NCBI GenBank assembly: GCA_003132165.1
Contig: PKWW01000067.1
Span: 62,001-126,000, forward strand
Length of the DNA: 64,000 nucleotides
DNA from: Acidimicrobiaceae bacterium
Lineage (GTDB): Bacteria > Actinomycetota > Acidimicrobiia > Acidimicrobiales > RAAP-2
Reading direction: 5' to 3'
Of this stretch, positions 1-8,216 are shown piece after piece; the first letter of the stretch is position 1; every line of letters starts with the position of its first letter. The notes beneath the pieces are model-generated. The model did not search any database. It worked only from the letters and a program-made list of their open reading frames with translations, and had not been told where the DNA came from. The position numbers were made by a program, and so were the translations under genes.

Positions 1-208
1 AGTTGGCGCGGTTCATGCCGGCCATGGCGCCCGTGGCGCCACGCCAGATGTTGCCGCCGCCGACGACAACGGCGAGTTCGAGTCCGCCTCGCTCCATCGC
101 ACTGGCGATCTCTCGCGCTAGAAAGTCGACGGTCGTCGCGTCGATGGTCTCATCACTCGCGGCCGAGGCGAGCGCCTCACCCGAAAGTTTTAGGACCACT
201 CGACGCAC
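1..208 (-). CDS. pyrH: UMP kinase, 5' part (cut by window edge)
   Basis: UMP kinase phosphorylates UMP to UDP with ATP in pyrimidine nucleotide synthesis. Only the first 69 codons are in the window. They carry the amino-acid-kinase-fold signatures of bacterial PyrH: VLKLSGEAL near the N-terminus and VVVGGGNIWRG about 50 residues on. The start chosen is the GTG at 208-206, nine bases after the tsf stop codon and preceded by no better candidate. It is the third gene of an rpsB-tsf-pyrH run, the usual order in bacteria, so it is probably cotranscribed. The C-terminal part lies outside the window. Confidence 0.9.
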   Translation of the reverse strand, partial: MRRVVLKLSGEALASAASDETIDATTVDFLAREIASAMERGGLELAVVVGGGNIWRGATGAMAGMNRAN

Positions 209-217
209 GGATATCGC

Positions 218-1009
218 CTAACTCCCGATTACTACTTGAGCGAATGCCGTGATCGACGCGCCGTTCAAGAACTGCTGAACCGACTGCTTCTCGTCCTTCA
301 CGTAGGGCTGCTCGAGCAGGACCCGCTCCTTGAACCAGCCGTTCAAGCGACCTTCAATGATCTTGGGCAATGCCGCTTCGGGCTTACCTTCGTTGCGCGA
401 GATCTCCTCAACGGTCTTTCGCTCAGCGGCGACTTCTTCAGCGGGAACATCTTCGCGCTTCAGGAAGAGCGGCTTCGCGAACGCGATGTGCACCGCAATC
501 TCGTGGGCCAATTCCTCGGCACCGCCTTTCACCACGACCGCCACTGCGTTGACGCCACGACCAGCCTGCTGGTGGATATAGGTATCGACGACTTCACCCT
601 CGCCCGCTTCGAGGCGGTAGACGCGGCCGAGCGAGATGTTCTCCTTCAGCGTGGTGAGCATTACTTCGATGTTCTCCTGAAACTGGGACGTGGCTCCTTC
701 GCCTTCGGCGCAAACGCGGGCCGCGATCTCGTCCACGAGCGACACAAAGTCGTCGGACTTGGCGACGAAGTCGGTTTCGCAGCGCATCTCAACAATCGCG
801 GCAACGTTTCCATTGCGCACGACGGCAACTGCACCCTCGCCCGCTTCACGGTCGGCGCGCTTGGCCGCCGAAGCAAGGCCCTGTACGCGCAACCACTGGG
901 TAGCAGCTTGCATGTCGCCGTCATTGGCTTCAAGCGCCTTCTTAGCGTCCATCATTCCAACACCGGTCGATTGGCGAAGTGTCTGTACGTCTTTGGCGGT
1001 GATACTCAC
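218..1009 (-). CDS. tsf: Translation elongation factor Ts
   Basis: EF-Ts catalyses GDP release from EF-Tu in the cytoplasm. The 263-residue protein begins with the N-terminal UBA-like module and its signature TGVGMMDAKKAL (residues about 15-27). The core follows with the conserved ETDFVAK motif (about 78-84), and the usual C-terminal end LLEQPYVKDEKQSV (about 230-243). The length is normal for an actinobacterial EF-Ts. It sits 34 bases downstream of rpsB and nine bases before pyrH, the standard operon. The long open frame on the opposite strand is a codon-bias shadow. Confidence 0.97.
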   Translation of the reverse strand: MSITAKDVQTLRQSTGVGMMDAKKALEANDGDMQAATQWLRVQGLASAAKRADREAGEGAVAVVRNGNVAAIVEMRCETDFVAKSDDFVSLVDEIAARVCAEGEGATSQFQENIEVMLTTLKENISLGRVYRLEAGEGEVVDTYIHQQAGRGVNAVAVVVKGGAEELAHEIAVHIAFAKPLFLKREDVPAEEVAAERKTVEEISRNEGKPEAALPKIIEGRLNGWFKERVLLEQPYVKDEKQSVQQFLNGASITAFAQVVIGS

Positions 1010-1043
1010 CTTGGTTCTCCTCTGTGAATCTTTTACTAGCGAA

Positions 1044-1865
1044 TTAGGCGTTGGCGGGGGTGGCGTCAGTCTCTGGTGCTGCCTCAGCGGCGGGTGCTGC
1101 CTCGACGACCTTCGGGGCCGGTGCGACGGCGGGGGCCGAAATTGGAGCTACGGCGGTCTTAGTAATGACCGGACGGTTCTGGCGAATGAAGCGACCTTCA
1201 GTGACGGCGTCGGCAATCAGGCGGCAGAGTAGCGCTCCCGATCGAATCGCATCGTCGTTGCCAGGAATGACGTAGTCAATGACATCAGGGTCGCAGTTCG
1301 TGTCCACGACCGCGACGACCGGCAGGCCCAACTTGCGGGCCTCGGTGACCGCGATGTGCTCCTTCTTCGTGTCGATGACGAAGATGGCGTCAGGAACGCG
1401 GTCGAGGTTAGCGATACCGCTCAAGTTACGGTCGAGCTTCTCGAGCTCACGGCTGTGGCGGAGGGCCTCACGCTTGGGCATGTTCTCGAAGTCACCGGCG
1501 CGCTGCATCGAGCGCAGTTCAACCATGCGCTTCACACGACCGGCGACGGTCGAGAAGTTGGTCAACATGCCACCCAGCCACCGCTGGTTGACGAACGGCA
1601 TGCCACAGGCCTGGGCGTAATCCTCGATGGGGCCTTGGGTCTGCTTCTTGGTGCCGACGAACAGAATAATGCCGCCCTCGGCGACTAGGTCACGGACGTA
1701 GGCGTAACTGGTCTCAATGCCCGCGAGGGTCTTTCGAAGATCGATCAGGTAGATCCCGTTGCGCTCGCCGAGAATGAAGCGGCGCATCTTGGGGTTCCAA
1801 CGGCGGGTCTGGTGTCCAAAGTGCACACCTGAGTCCAACAATTCCTGCAAAGTGACAAGTGCCAC
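1044..1865 (-). CDS. rpsB: 30S ribosomal protein S2
   Basis: Ribosomal protein S2 is a late-assembling component of the 30S subunit. The 273-residue sequence starts with the S2 hallmark [20 protein letters not shown] and contains LFVGTKKQ and RWLGGMLTN. The start is a GTG at 1865 preceded by GGAAGG. The last 45 residues are an Ala/Pro/Glu-rich low-complexity tail, as often seen in actinobacterial S2. It is the first gene of rpsB-tsf-pyrH. The 131 bases between it and the xerC stop should hold the operon promoter, although I could not pick one convincing pair of hexamers. Confidence 0.97.
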   Translation of the reverse strand: MALVTLQELLDSGVHFGHQTRRWNPKMRRFILGERNGIYLIDLRKTLAGIETSYAYVRDLVAEGGIILFVGTKKQTQGPIEDYAQACGMPFVNQRWLGGMLTNFSTVAGRVKRMVELRSMQRAGDFENMPKREALRHSRELEKLDRNLSGIANLDRVPDAIFVIDTKKEHIAVTEARKLGLPVVAVVDTNCDPDVIDYVIPGNDDAIRSGALLCRLIADAVTEGRFIRQNRPVITKTAVAPISAPAVAPAPKVVEAAPAAEAAPETDATPANA

Positions 1866-1996
1866 GTTCTTTTCCTTCCGTAGGGTTACTCAAGTCCTTG
1901 GGCGCACCGCAAGCGGCGACCGTACGAAACCACAAGGACATTTCGTCTGCTCACCCACTCTGGGAGAGCCAGACCATGTTAGTCGCTATCGAACCC

Positions 1997-2905
1997 TCAG
2001 CCCCTCGGATGGGTCTGGCGGTGGACCTTCTGAAGTCGGGACTTCGACACGTGCGTGTAGATCTGGGTTGTCGTAAGGCTTTCATGGCCGAGGAGTTCCT
2101 GGACGACTCTCAAGTCGGCGCCGCCCTCGAGCAGATGCGTCGCGTAGGTGTGGCGCAGGGCGTGAGGATGGATATGTCCCCTCACCACCCGATTATCGAG
2201 GATTCTGCGGACGTCGCGAGGACCGAGCCGGTTACCGCGCCGGTTGTAGAAGAGGGCCTCGCCGGGTGAGGTGGCCTTCGCGACGTCGTCGCGCGCGTCG
2301 TCAATCCACAGGCGTATCGAGTCGAGGCCCTTTTGGTGCAGGGGAACGATCCGCTCCTTACGTCCTTTTCCCATCACCCGAAGCAGCCCCTGGGAGAAAT
2401 CGACACTCTTCACGTCGAGATCGCAGAGTTCGCTCACGCGCAGTCCCGCGCCGTAGAGGACCTCGCACACGGCACGGTCAAGCGTCGCCCATTCGTCGTC
2501 ACCCCAATACTCGTCAAGTAGGTGATCGAGCTGCTCACGCACGACAATCTTGGGGAGCTGCGACGCTGGCTTCGGGGCTGAGAGCCGCGACGCGGGATTC
2601 TCGGCGATCATTTGGCGCTCGACCAGCCACGAGAAGTAACTGCGTAACGAGGCTCGTCGGCGGATGATCGAGGTCCGCTCGTCGCCCCGTTGGGTCATGA
2701 ACGCCAAATACCCGCGCAGCAAGCGGGTCGTCACTTCTCTGGGGCTCGCGACGCCGTCGTGCCGGGCCCAGTCGATGAACTGGTCCACATCACCCGTATA
2801 GGCACGAAGCGTCGCCAGCGACCGATCGGCGGCCCGAAGGGTCAAGGAGAAACCCTCGCGATGCCACGGATCACTGGTCCGAGTCTCGGCATTGTCAGCG
2901 GACAC
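1997..2905 (-). CDS. xerC: Tyrosine recombinase XerC
   Basis: Site-specific tyrosine recombinase of the XerC/XerD type, which resolves chromosome dimers at dif. It has an N-terminal SAM-like core-binding domain (about 15-100) and a C-terminal catalytic domain. All catalytic residues are visible: R156 in GAGLRVSEL, K180 in MGKGRKER, H248 and R251 in HPHALRHTYATH, H274 in LLGHES and nucleophile Y283 in IYTHVS. The 302-residue length is typical of Xer proteins rather than phage integrases. Its position next to rpsB is common in actinobacteria, which supports XerC. GTG start at 2905 with TTGAGGC upstream. It is divergent from mtrA. Confidence 0.93.
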   Translation of the reverse strand: MSADNAETRTSDPWHREGFSLTLRAADRSLATLRAYTGDVDQFIDWARHDGVASPREVTTRLLRGYLAFMTQRGDERTSIIRRRASLRSYFSWLVERQMIAENPASRLSAPKPASQLPKIVVREQLDHLLDEYWGDDEWATLDRAVCEVLYGAGLRVSELCDLDVKSVDFSQGLLRVMGKGRKERIVPLHQKGLDSIRLWIDDARDDVAKATSPGEALFYNRRGNRLGPRDVRRILDNRVVRGHIHPHALRHTYATHLLEGGADLRVVQELLGHESLTTTQIYTHVSKSRLQKVHRQTHPRG

Positions 2906-2980
2906 GCCTCAAGGCTACTGATGGCCATCGCCACTTGACGCCACCTCGGTAGTCTTAATCATGATTTCAAAGGAGACTCG

Positions 2981-3655
2981 GTGCCTCGAATACTGATCGT
3001 TGAGGATGACGACCACATTCGCACTGCCCTGCGCCTGATGTTCGAAGGCGAGGGCTTCGACGTGGACGACGCCTCCAGCGGCGAGGCGGGCATCGTGCTG
3101 TTCAATCGCATGGCCTCGGACGTGGCAATAATCGACGTGATGCTGCCGGGAATGACGGGCTTTCAAGCCTGTCAGGCCCTACGTACCTCGAGCGACCTGC
3201 CCATCGTCATCGTGTCGGCGCGCGACGAGACCGCCGACGTCGTACTCGGCCTCGAATCTGGGGCCGATGACTACGTGACCAAGCCCTTCGTGCCCGAAGA
3301 ACTCCTCGCTCGAGTCAAAGCCCACCTTCGCCGGCGTCCCGTGAAGAGTGCCCAGGCTTTCAAGTTGGGCGACCTGCACGTCGTGCCCGATGAGGGAGTC
3401 GTACGCCAACTCGACGGTAGTGAATTGCACCTCACCTCCACCGAATTCCGCCTGTTGACCGACTTGGCATCGATGAACGGCAAGGTACTGTCGCGCGAAG
3501 ACCTCCTCGAACGAGTCTGGGGCTACGACTACTTCGGCGACAGCCGTCTCGTCGATGTCCATATCCGTCGGCTGCGCACGAAGATCGAGCCCGATCCGGC
3601 CAGTCCCACATATCTCGTCACGGTTCGAGGCGCCGGTTACAAGTTGGTGTTGTAA
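2981..3655 (+). CDS. mtrA: MtrA-like response regulator (OmpR family)
   Basis: DNA-binding response regulator. The receiver domain (about 1-115) has acidic residues D9/D10, phosphoacceptor D52 in IIDVMLPGM and the signaling lysine in DDYVTKPF. The winged-helix OmpR domain (about 130-224) ends with VHIRRLRTKIEPDP and TVRGAGYKL. The VLGLESGADDYVTKPF stretch and the winged helix closely resemble actinobacterial MtrA, which controls cell-wall and division genes. The downstream kinase and GerMN lipoprotein repeat the mtrA-mtrB-lpqB order, which makes MtrA the best assignment. GTG start at 2981 behind AAGGAG at 2970-2975. Its stop overlaps the kinase start by one base (TAATG), implying coupled translation. 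Confidence 0.88.
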   Translation: MPRILIVEDDDHIRTALRLMFEGEGFDVDDASSGEAGIVLFNRMASDVAIIDVMLPGMTGFQACQALRTSSDLPIVIVSARDETADVVLGLESGADDYVTKPFVPEELLARVKAHLRRRPVKSAQAFKLGDLHVVPDEGVVRQLDGSELHLTSTEFRLLTDLASMNGKVLSREDLLERVWGYDYFGDSRLVDVHIRRLRTKIEPDPASPTYLVTVRGAGYKLVL

Positions 3656-5046
3656 TGCGACGACGCAGTCTGCGCCTTCGACTGCTCGTCACCTTCGGGC
3701 TCAGCGCCCTGATCCTCAGTTCAATGTTCGCGTCGCTCACGTACCTGGGTGTACAACACGTCCTTGTCAACGAACAGCAACAGACCGACCTGAAGCAGAG
3801 CTACGTCAACGCGGCACTCATCCGAAGCACCCTCTACTCGTCACCCCCCGAGCTCGCGAAGTTGTTGAATTCGATCGAGCGCTCCACCGCCTCGAACGTT
3901 CTGGTCCAAACGCACCACCAGTGGCTCTCCAAGAGCAACGGCGCCGCCACCAAGGACGTGTCTGACGCGATCGTCAAGGAGGTCGATGGGGGGCACGCCA
4001 CCGAGCAGACCCTCAATATTGACGGCAGGATCATCTTCGTCGTGGGCGTTCCGATTCCCGCAGTGGAAACCCAGGTCTTCGAGGTGTTCCAGCTCTCGAA
4101 TCTGGAGCACACGCTGCGCGTGCTTCTCCAGTTCATGGGCGCTGGGGCCCTCTTGACGTCACTCATCGGCATCGGCGGCGGTCTATGGGTTTCTCGTCGC
4201 GCGGTTCGTCCCCTCGAGGAGGTCTCGCAAGCCGCGGCGCTTATCGCTCAAGGAGAGTTGACGACACGGTTGGTCGTCACGAGGGCTGATGAGGAGGTCC
4301 AGCAGCTCACCGAATCCTTCAACGCCATGGTCAGCCAACTCGTCGAGCGTCTCGAGCGCGATGCTCGCTTCGCGAGCGACGTGAGTCACGAGCTGCGCTC
4401 GCCGCTCACGACCTTGGCGACCACGGCGTCGGTCCTCCAACAACACCGTGACGAACTCTCCCCCGCCGGTCAGGAGAGTCTGAACTTGCTCATTGCCGAC
4501 CTCTCCATCTTTCAAGCACTTGTCGAAGACCTCCTGGAGATGGCCCGTACCGACGCGGGGGCCGCACCACTCGTGATGGAGACGGTGCGCGCCGTCGAAC
4601 TTGTTCGCCAATCGGTTCGTTCTGGCGCCCAGCGCCACGAAATCAATGCCCCGAACGTCGAGGTGGCCACTGACGTCGGAGACCCTTTCGTGCGCGTCGA
4701 CCGACGACGTTTCGAACGCGTGATGACAAATCTGATCGACAACGCTCATCACTATGCGAATGGCGCCGTGGCTGTACGCGTCACCAACGTCGAAGGTCAG
4801 TTGGCCGTCAATGTCGACGACAACGGCGCCGGCGTCGCCGTAGAAGAGCGCGACCAGGTCTTCGAACGATTCTTTCGGGGCCGCGCGGCACACGACCGAG
4901 GCGTCGCACGTGGCACCGGACTCGGTTTGGCACTCGTGCGCGATCACGTGCATGCTTTCAGTGGCACCATCTCGATTCTCGAGAGCCCCGAAGGTGGCGC
5001 CCGCTTTCAGATACTCCTGCCCGTAGTCGAAGGGATCCACCCATGA
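3655..5046 (+). CDS. mtrB: MtrB-like sensor histidine kinase
   Basis: Membrane sensor kinase, partner of the upstream regulator. Layout: transmembrane helix 1 at about 10-33, an extracytoplasmic sensor region to about 150, transmembrane helix 2 at about 155-178, HAMP linker, then HisKA with phosphoacceptor H245 in DVSHELRSPL. The HATPase_c domain follows (N box NLIDNAHHY, G1 box DDNGAGV, G2 box GTGLGLALV). At 463 residues it is somewhat shorter than mycobacterial MtrB. It overlaps mtrA by one base and the lipoprotein gene by four bases (ATGA), so the three genes form one operon. The signal sensed is unknown. Confidence 0.87.
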   Translation: MRRRSLRLRLLVTFGLSALILSSMFASLTYLGVQHVLVNEQQQTDLKQSYVNAALIRSTLYSSPPELAKLLNSIERSTASNVLVQTHHQWLSKSNGAATKDVSDAIVKEVDGGHATEQTLNIDGRIIFVVGVPIPAVETQVFEVFQLSNLEHTLRVLLQFMGAGALLTSLIGIGGGLWVSRRAVRPLEEVSQAAALIAQGELTTRLVVTRADEEVQQLTESFNAMVSQLVERLERDARFASDVSHELRSPLTTLATTASVLQQHRDELSPAGQESLNLLIADLSIFQALVEDLLEMARTDAGAAPLVMETVRAVELVRQSVRSGAQRHEINAPNVEVATDVGDPFVRVDRRRFERVMTNLIDNAHHYANGAVAVRVTNVEGQLAVNVDDNGAGVAVEERDQVFERFFRGRAAHDRGVARGTGLGLALVRDHVHAFSGTISILESPEGGARFQILLPVVEGIHP

Positions 5047-5621
5047 GACGACTGCGCAGTCTGTTCGTGTTGCTCCTCGGAGCGATGTGTTTGAGTAGTT
5101 GCACGCTCATCCCCACCGCTCAAAACCCCGCCACGATCCCCAACTCTCAAGTTGGCTTCGAATTGCTCAGCAAGACGATTCCCGATACCAATAATGGTCG
5201 AGTTCGCTTCCGCACCCAACGGGTCTACCTCGTCGACGCTTCGGGCCACCTCGCACCATCGAGCCGGATCGTCCCGTCGCCGCCGACGCTCGATTCTGTG
5301 TTGCAAGAGCTGATTCTCGGACCGACCAAGATCGAAACGTACGTCGGGTACACCAGCCGACTACCGAGGGACTTCGTTATCCTCCAAGCGGCGCTCAAGA
5401 ACAAGATCGGCTACCTGGATATCCCCACGCCGCTCTCCACGCTTTCCTCAAGGCGCCAATTACTCGCAGTCGGTCAACTCGCACTGACAGCTCAGGCCGT
5501 CGGCGCGACGAATGGCATCGAGATCACCGTCGACGGTGTGGTCCAGTATCTTCTGCTGCCGAACGGCAAGCGGGCTCACCTCGTCACCGCCGGGGACTTC
5601 AAGAGTCTGTTGAACAACTAA
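5043..5621 (+). CDS. Short LpqB-like GerMN-domain lipoprotein
   Basis: Predicted lipoprotein of 192 residues. The N-terminus is a basic start, a hydrophobic stretch (about 7-16) and a lipobox LSSC with lipidated C20. The remainder matches a GerMN-type domain, with LVDASGHLAPSSR, SVLQELILGP and the end ITVDGVVQYLLLPNG. In mycobacteria LpqB follows mtrB, modulates the MtrAB system, and is about three times longer with a C-terminal beta-propeller. That propeller is absent here. Position and lipobox argue that this is the functional counterpart of LpqB, a GerMN-only version. It overlaps mtrB by ATGA and ends four bases into the convergent rsfS gene. Confidence 0.8.
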   Translation: MRRLRSLFVLLLGAMCLSSCTLIPTAQNPATIPNSQVGFELLSKTIPDTNNGRVRFRTQRVYLVDASGHLAPSSRIVPSPPTLDSVLQELILGPTKIETYVGYTSRLPRDFVILQAALKNKIGYLDIPTPLSTLSSRRQLLAVGQLALTAQAVGATNGIEITVDGVVQYLLLPNGKRAHLVTAGDFKSLLNN

Positions 5622-6007
5622 GCGAGGCGCTCGCGACGGAACGCCGGAGCGGCGCTCCACAGGTGCTCGAGGTCGTAGTAGTCGCGCGTCGCCTCGTCGA
5701 AAACGTGCACGATGACGTCGCCGTAGTCGAGAGCGATCCACTCACCGGTAGCCCAACCTTCCACGCGCAGCGGCTTGATGCCAATCGCGAGATCGACCAG
5801 CCGTTCGACTTCCTCGGCGATCGAGCGGACCTGACGGTCGTTGCGACCCGACGATAGAACGAGCGCGTCGAACGAGTCCACGAACTCACGTAGGTCGAGC
5901 ACCACGGTGTCGTGACCGAGCTTGTCATCGGCCCCCTGCAGGGCGGCGTCAATCAGCGCGGCGACCGACTGAGCGTACGGGTGACGAATAACCTCGCCGC
6001 GATTCAC
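5618..6007 (-). CDS. rsfS: Ribosomal silencing factor RsfS
   Basis: RsfS binds ribosomal protein uL14 and blocks 50S-30S joining under nutrient limitation. The 129-residue protein carries the family motifs VVLDLREFVDSFDALVLSSG (about 35-54), DRQVRSIAEEV and the signature EGWATGEWIALDYGDVIVHV (about 83-102) followed by ATRDYYDLEHLW. The start is a GTG at 6007. It lies downstream of a small membrane protein and nadD on the same strand, the conserved nadD-rsfS association. Its stop overlaps the end of the convergent lipoprotein gene by four bases. Confidence 0.95.
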   Translation of the reverse strand: MNRGEVIRHPYAQSVAALIDAALQGADDKLGHDTVVLDLREFVDSFDALVLSSGRNDRQVRSIAEEVERLVDLAIGIKPLRVEGWATGEWIALDYGDVIVHVFDEATRDYYDLEHLWSAAPAFRRERLA

Positions 6008-6015
6008 AGTTTCAC

Positions 6016-6195
6016 TCAGTGGGCCACCCCGAGCACAATGAGCGCGGCCGCGAACGGCGCTGCGAGCGAGATGATGCCGATGACGGCAAAGCGGTGCTTG
6101 ATGCGTCGCAAGTCTTGGCGCCGTAGGGGCGCCGACTCCAAAACCGCCAATCGCGTGGACTGCGGCTCGGTCAAGTCGAACATTCGAACTGCCAT
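6016..6195 (-). CDS. Small single-pass membrane protein between nadD and rsfS
   Basis: A 59-residue open frame read directly from the sequence: ATG at 6195-6193, TGA at 6018-6016. The N-terminal half is polar and basic (RRQDLRRIKHR at about 26-36). It is followed by one hydrophobic segment (about 37-57) and ends LGVAH, so a cytoplasm-in single-pass topology is likely. It fills the gap between nadD (12 bases) and rsfS (eight bases) on the same strand with no room for a promoter, so it should be cotranscribed. I do not recognise a family. The tight fit in a conserved operon is the main argument that it is real. Confidence 0.65.
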   Translation of the reverse strand: MAVRMFDLTEPQSTRLAVLESAPLRRQDLRRIKHRFAVIGIISLAAPFAAALIVLGVAH

Positions 6196-6207
6196 CGCGT
6201 AGAAACT

Positions 6208-6777
6208 CTACCTCTGGAAGCTTTCGTAGAGGGGAATTACCTCCTCTGGGACGTAATCCCTTAGATTCTCTGGCGAATTCGGGATCTCCCGGATGAAAGT
6301 GCTCGACAGATCGACCGGATCCATCGGGATCTCATAGCTCTCCCAGCCGTCGGGCACTTCCATTGATCCGCCCGGGCGCGGCACGACGCCGACTGCGACG
6401 AGGGTACGCAGCGTGTCACTGTCGTGCCAGGAGTCGATTCTCCCCACCAGATCGGCCCCAAGGATGAGGTCAACGTCCTCGACGTCTTCGAGCAGTTCAT
6501 AGACCGTGTCGATCGTGTACGAAGGCCCCTCGCGACGAATCTCACGGTCCGACACGCGCACAAGGTCAAGACCTTCGAAGGCGGCTCGGGCCATGGCGAG
6601 GCGCGAAGCTGCCGGATGGACCAGCCCGGTCGCGCTCTTCTGATAGGGATCGCCGGCGACGGTGACCTCAATGATGTCGAAACGACCGGTGTGCGCCGCC
6701 GCCTTGAGGGCGGCCACGTGACCGAAATGAGGCGGGTCGAAGGTGCCCCCGAAGAGACCTAGGCGCCTGACTGTCAC
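6208..6777 (-). CDS. nadD: Nicotinate-nucleotide adenylyltransferase
   Basis: NadD transfers AMP from ATP to nicotinate mononucleotide, giving deamido-NAD in NAD synthesis. The 189-residue protein has the nucleotidyltransferase motif GLFGGTFDPPHFGH (about 7-20), the DPYQK region contacting substrate (about 43-47), and the C-terminal SSTFIRE motif that takes the place of the ISSTxIR signature. GTG start at 6777 directly after GAGGGG. First gene of nadD-small membrane protein-rsfS and divergent from aroG; only 53 bases separate the two starts. Confidence 0.95.
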   Translation of the reverse strand: MTVRRLGLFGGTFDPPHFGHVAALKAAAHTGRFDIIEVTVAGDPYQKSATGLVHPAASRLAMARAAFEGLDLVRVSDREIRREGPSYTIDTVYELLEDVEDVDLILGADLVGRIDSWHDSDTLRTLVAVGVVPRPGGSMEVPDGWESYEIPMDPVDLSSTFIREIPNSPENLRDYVPEEVIPLYESFQR

Positions 6778-6797
6778 CCCTCGAGACTAGAGCGCGA

Positions 6798-6827
6798 TTG
6801 CCCCTGGATACTTTTAGCCCCTACGCT
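6798..6827 (+). promoter_or_regulatory. Candidate promoter of aroG, probably leaderless
   Basis: A TTGCCC hexamer at 6798-6803 and a TACGCT hexamer at 6822-6827 are separated by 18 bases. Initiation about seven bases after the -10 box would fall at the second of two tandem ATGs (6834). No ribosome binding site precedes either ATG. The simplest reading is a leaderless transcript. Hexamers were judged by eye only. Confidence 0.4.
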
Positions 6828-6830
6828 TGA

Positions 6831-8216
6831 ATGATGGCCTTGGCAAATAATGAATGGAATCCAACCTCATGGAGGACCCGATCGGTCGCCCAGAGCCCCA
6901 TCTGGCCCGACCTCGAACACCTGACCCGGATCGAGGCCGAACTCGCGACCAAGCCACCCCTCGTCTTCGCCGGTGAGGCTCGACGTCTCCAAAACCATCT
7001 CGGCCTCGTCGCCCAAGGCAAGGCCTTCCTACTCCAGGCGGGCGACTGCGCCGAGTCGTTCAACGAGGGCTCGGCCGACTCGATCCGCGACAAACTCAAG
7101 GTCATCTTGCAGATGGCGGTGGCGCTCACCTACGCCGCCGGTGTGCCGGTTATCAAGGTCGGCCGGATCGCCGGACAATTCGCCAAGCCCCGCTCGGAGC
7201 AGTACGAAGTCATCGACGGCGTTAGTCTCGCCGCGTTTCGCGGACACATTGTCAATGATGAGGCGTTCAACGCTGAGTCGCGCCGCCCCAATCCCGACCG
7301 CCTCCTCGCGGCGTACCACCAGAGCGTCGCGACGCTCAACCTCCTACGTGCCTTCACCACCGGAGGCTTCGCCGCTCTCTCGCGCGTGCACGCCTGGAAC
7401 CAAGAATTCGTTGCGAACTCGCTCGAGGGCAAGCGCTACGAGGTCATCGCCGACGACATCGAGCGCGCGCTTCAGTTCATGAAGGCCTGCGGCATCGACC
7501 TGCACGACGACAATGCCCTGCAGGGCGTCGATTTCTACACGAGCCACGAAGCGCTCATCCTCCCCTACGAGCAGGCTCTCACGAGGCGCGACTCGCTCAC
7601 GGGCGACTGGTACGACTGCTCGGCACACATGCTCTGGATCGGCGACCGTACGCGCCAGCTCGACGGGGCGCACGTGGAATTCCTTCGTGGTGTGTCGAAC
7701 CCGCTGGGGCTCAAGGTCGGACCCAGCGTCGACGTCGATGAACTTCGTCGGTTGGTCGATGCACTCAACCCGGACAACATCAACGGACGACTCACGCTCA
7801 TCTCTCGGATGGGCCGCGATCAGGTGAGCGAAACACTCCCCCCGCTCGTCGCGGCCATGCGCGACGAGGGACGTGCAGTGGTCTGGGCGTGCGATCCCAT
7901 GCACGGCAACACCTTCAAGGCGTCGGGCGGTCAGAAAACGCGACGTTTCGACGACGTGCTCTCCGAGGTCTCGCAGTTCTTCGCGGTGCACCAATCCCTC
8001 GGCACCTGGCCTGGCGGACTCCACATCGAATTGACCGGTGACAACGTCACCGAGTGCCTCGGGGGCGGCTCACGTCTGGGCGAAGGTGATCTCGACACCA
8101 ACTACACATCGATCTGCGACCCGAGGCTCAACGCCACCCAGAGCCTCGACATGGCCTTTCACGTGGCCGAATTCCTGCAGACCTACTCAGCCGCCAATGG
8201 CGCCCGGTCGTTGTAA
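6831..8216 (+). CDS. aroG: Class II 3-deoxy-7-phosphoheptulonate synthase
   Basis: DAHP synthase joins phosphoenolpyruvate and erythrose 4-phosphate at the entry of the shikimate pathway. The 461-residue sequence is a class II (plant/mycobacterial) enzyme: [23 protein letters not shown] (metal and PEP-binding Cys region, about 64-74), [14 protein letters not shown] (about 107-120), [38 protein letters not shown] and [15 protein letters not shown]. Two in-frame ATGs at 6831 and 6834 compete; the promoter geometry favours 6834. The 3' end overlaps the convergent phosphatase gene by 34 bases. It stands alone, not in an aro operon. Confidence 0.95.
   Translation: MMALANNEWNPTSWRTRSVAQSPIWPDLEHLTRIEAELATKPPLVFAGEARRLQNHLGLVAQGKAFLLQAGDCAESFNEGSADSIRDKLKVILQMAVALTYAAGVPVIKVGRIAGQFAKPRSEQYEVIDGVSLAAFRGHIVNDEAFNAESRRPNPDRLLAAYHQSVATLNLLRAFTTGGFAALSRVHAWNQEFVANSLEGKRYEVIADDIERALQFMKACGIDLHDDNALQGVDFYTSHEALILPYEQALTRRDSLTGDWYDCSAHMLWIGDRTRQLDGAHVEFLRGVSNPLGLKVGPSVDVDELRRLVDALNPDNINGRLTLISRMGRDQVSETLPPLVAAMRDEGRAVVWACDPMHGNTFKASGGQKTRRFDDVLSEVSQFFAVHQSLGTWPGGLHIELTGDNVTECLGGGSRLGEGDLDTNYTSICDPRLNATQSLDMAFHVAEFLQTYSAANGARSL

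Noticed and set aside
236-1027. 263-codon open frame opposite tsf, and similar long antisense frames at 24639-26024, 27840-29000 and 31776-32948
   Set aside because: These are complementary-frame shadows produced by GC-rich codon use; the sense genes (tsf, folC/clpX, tig, aldehyde dehydrogenase) have full family motifs.
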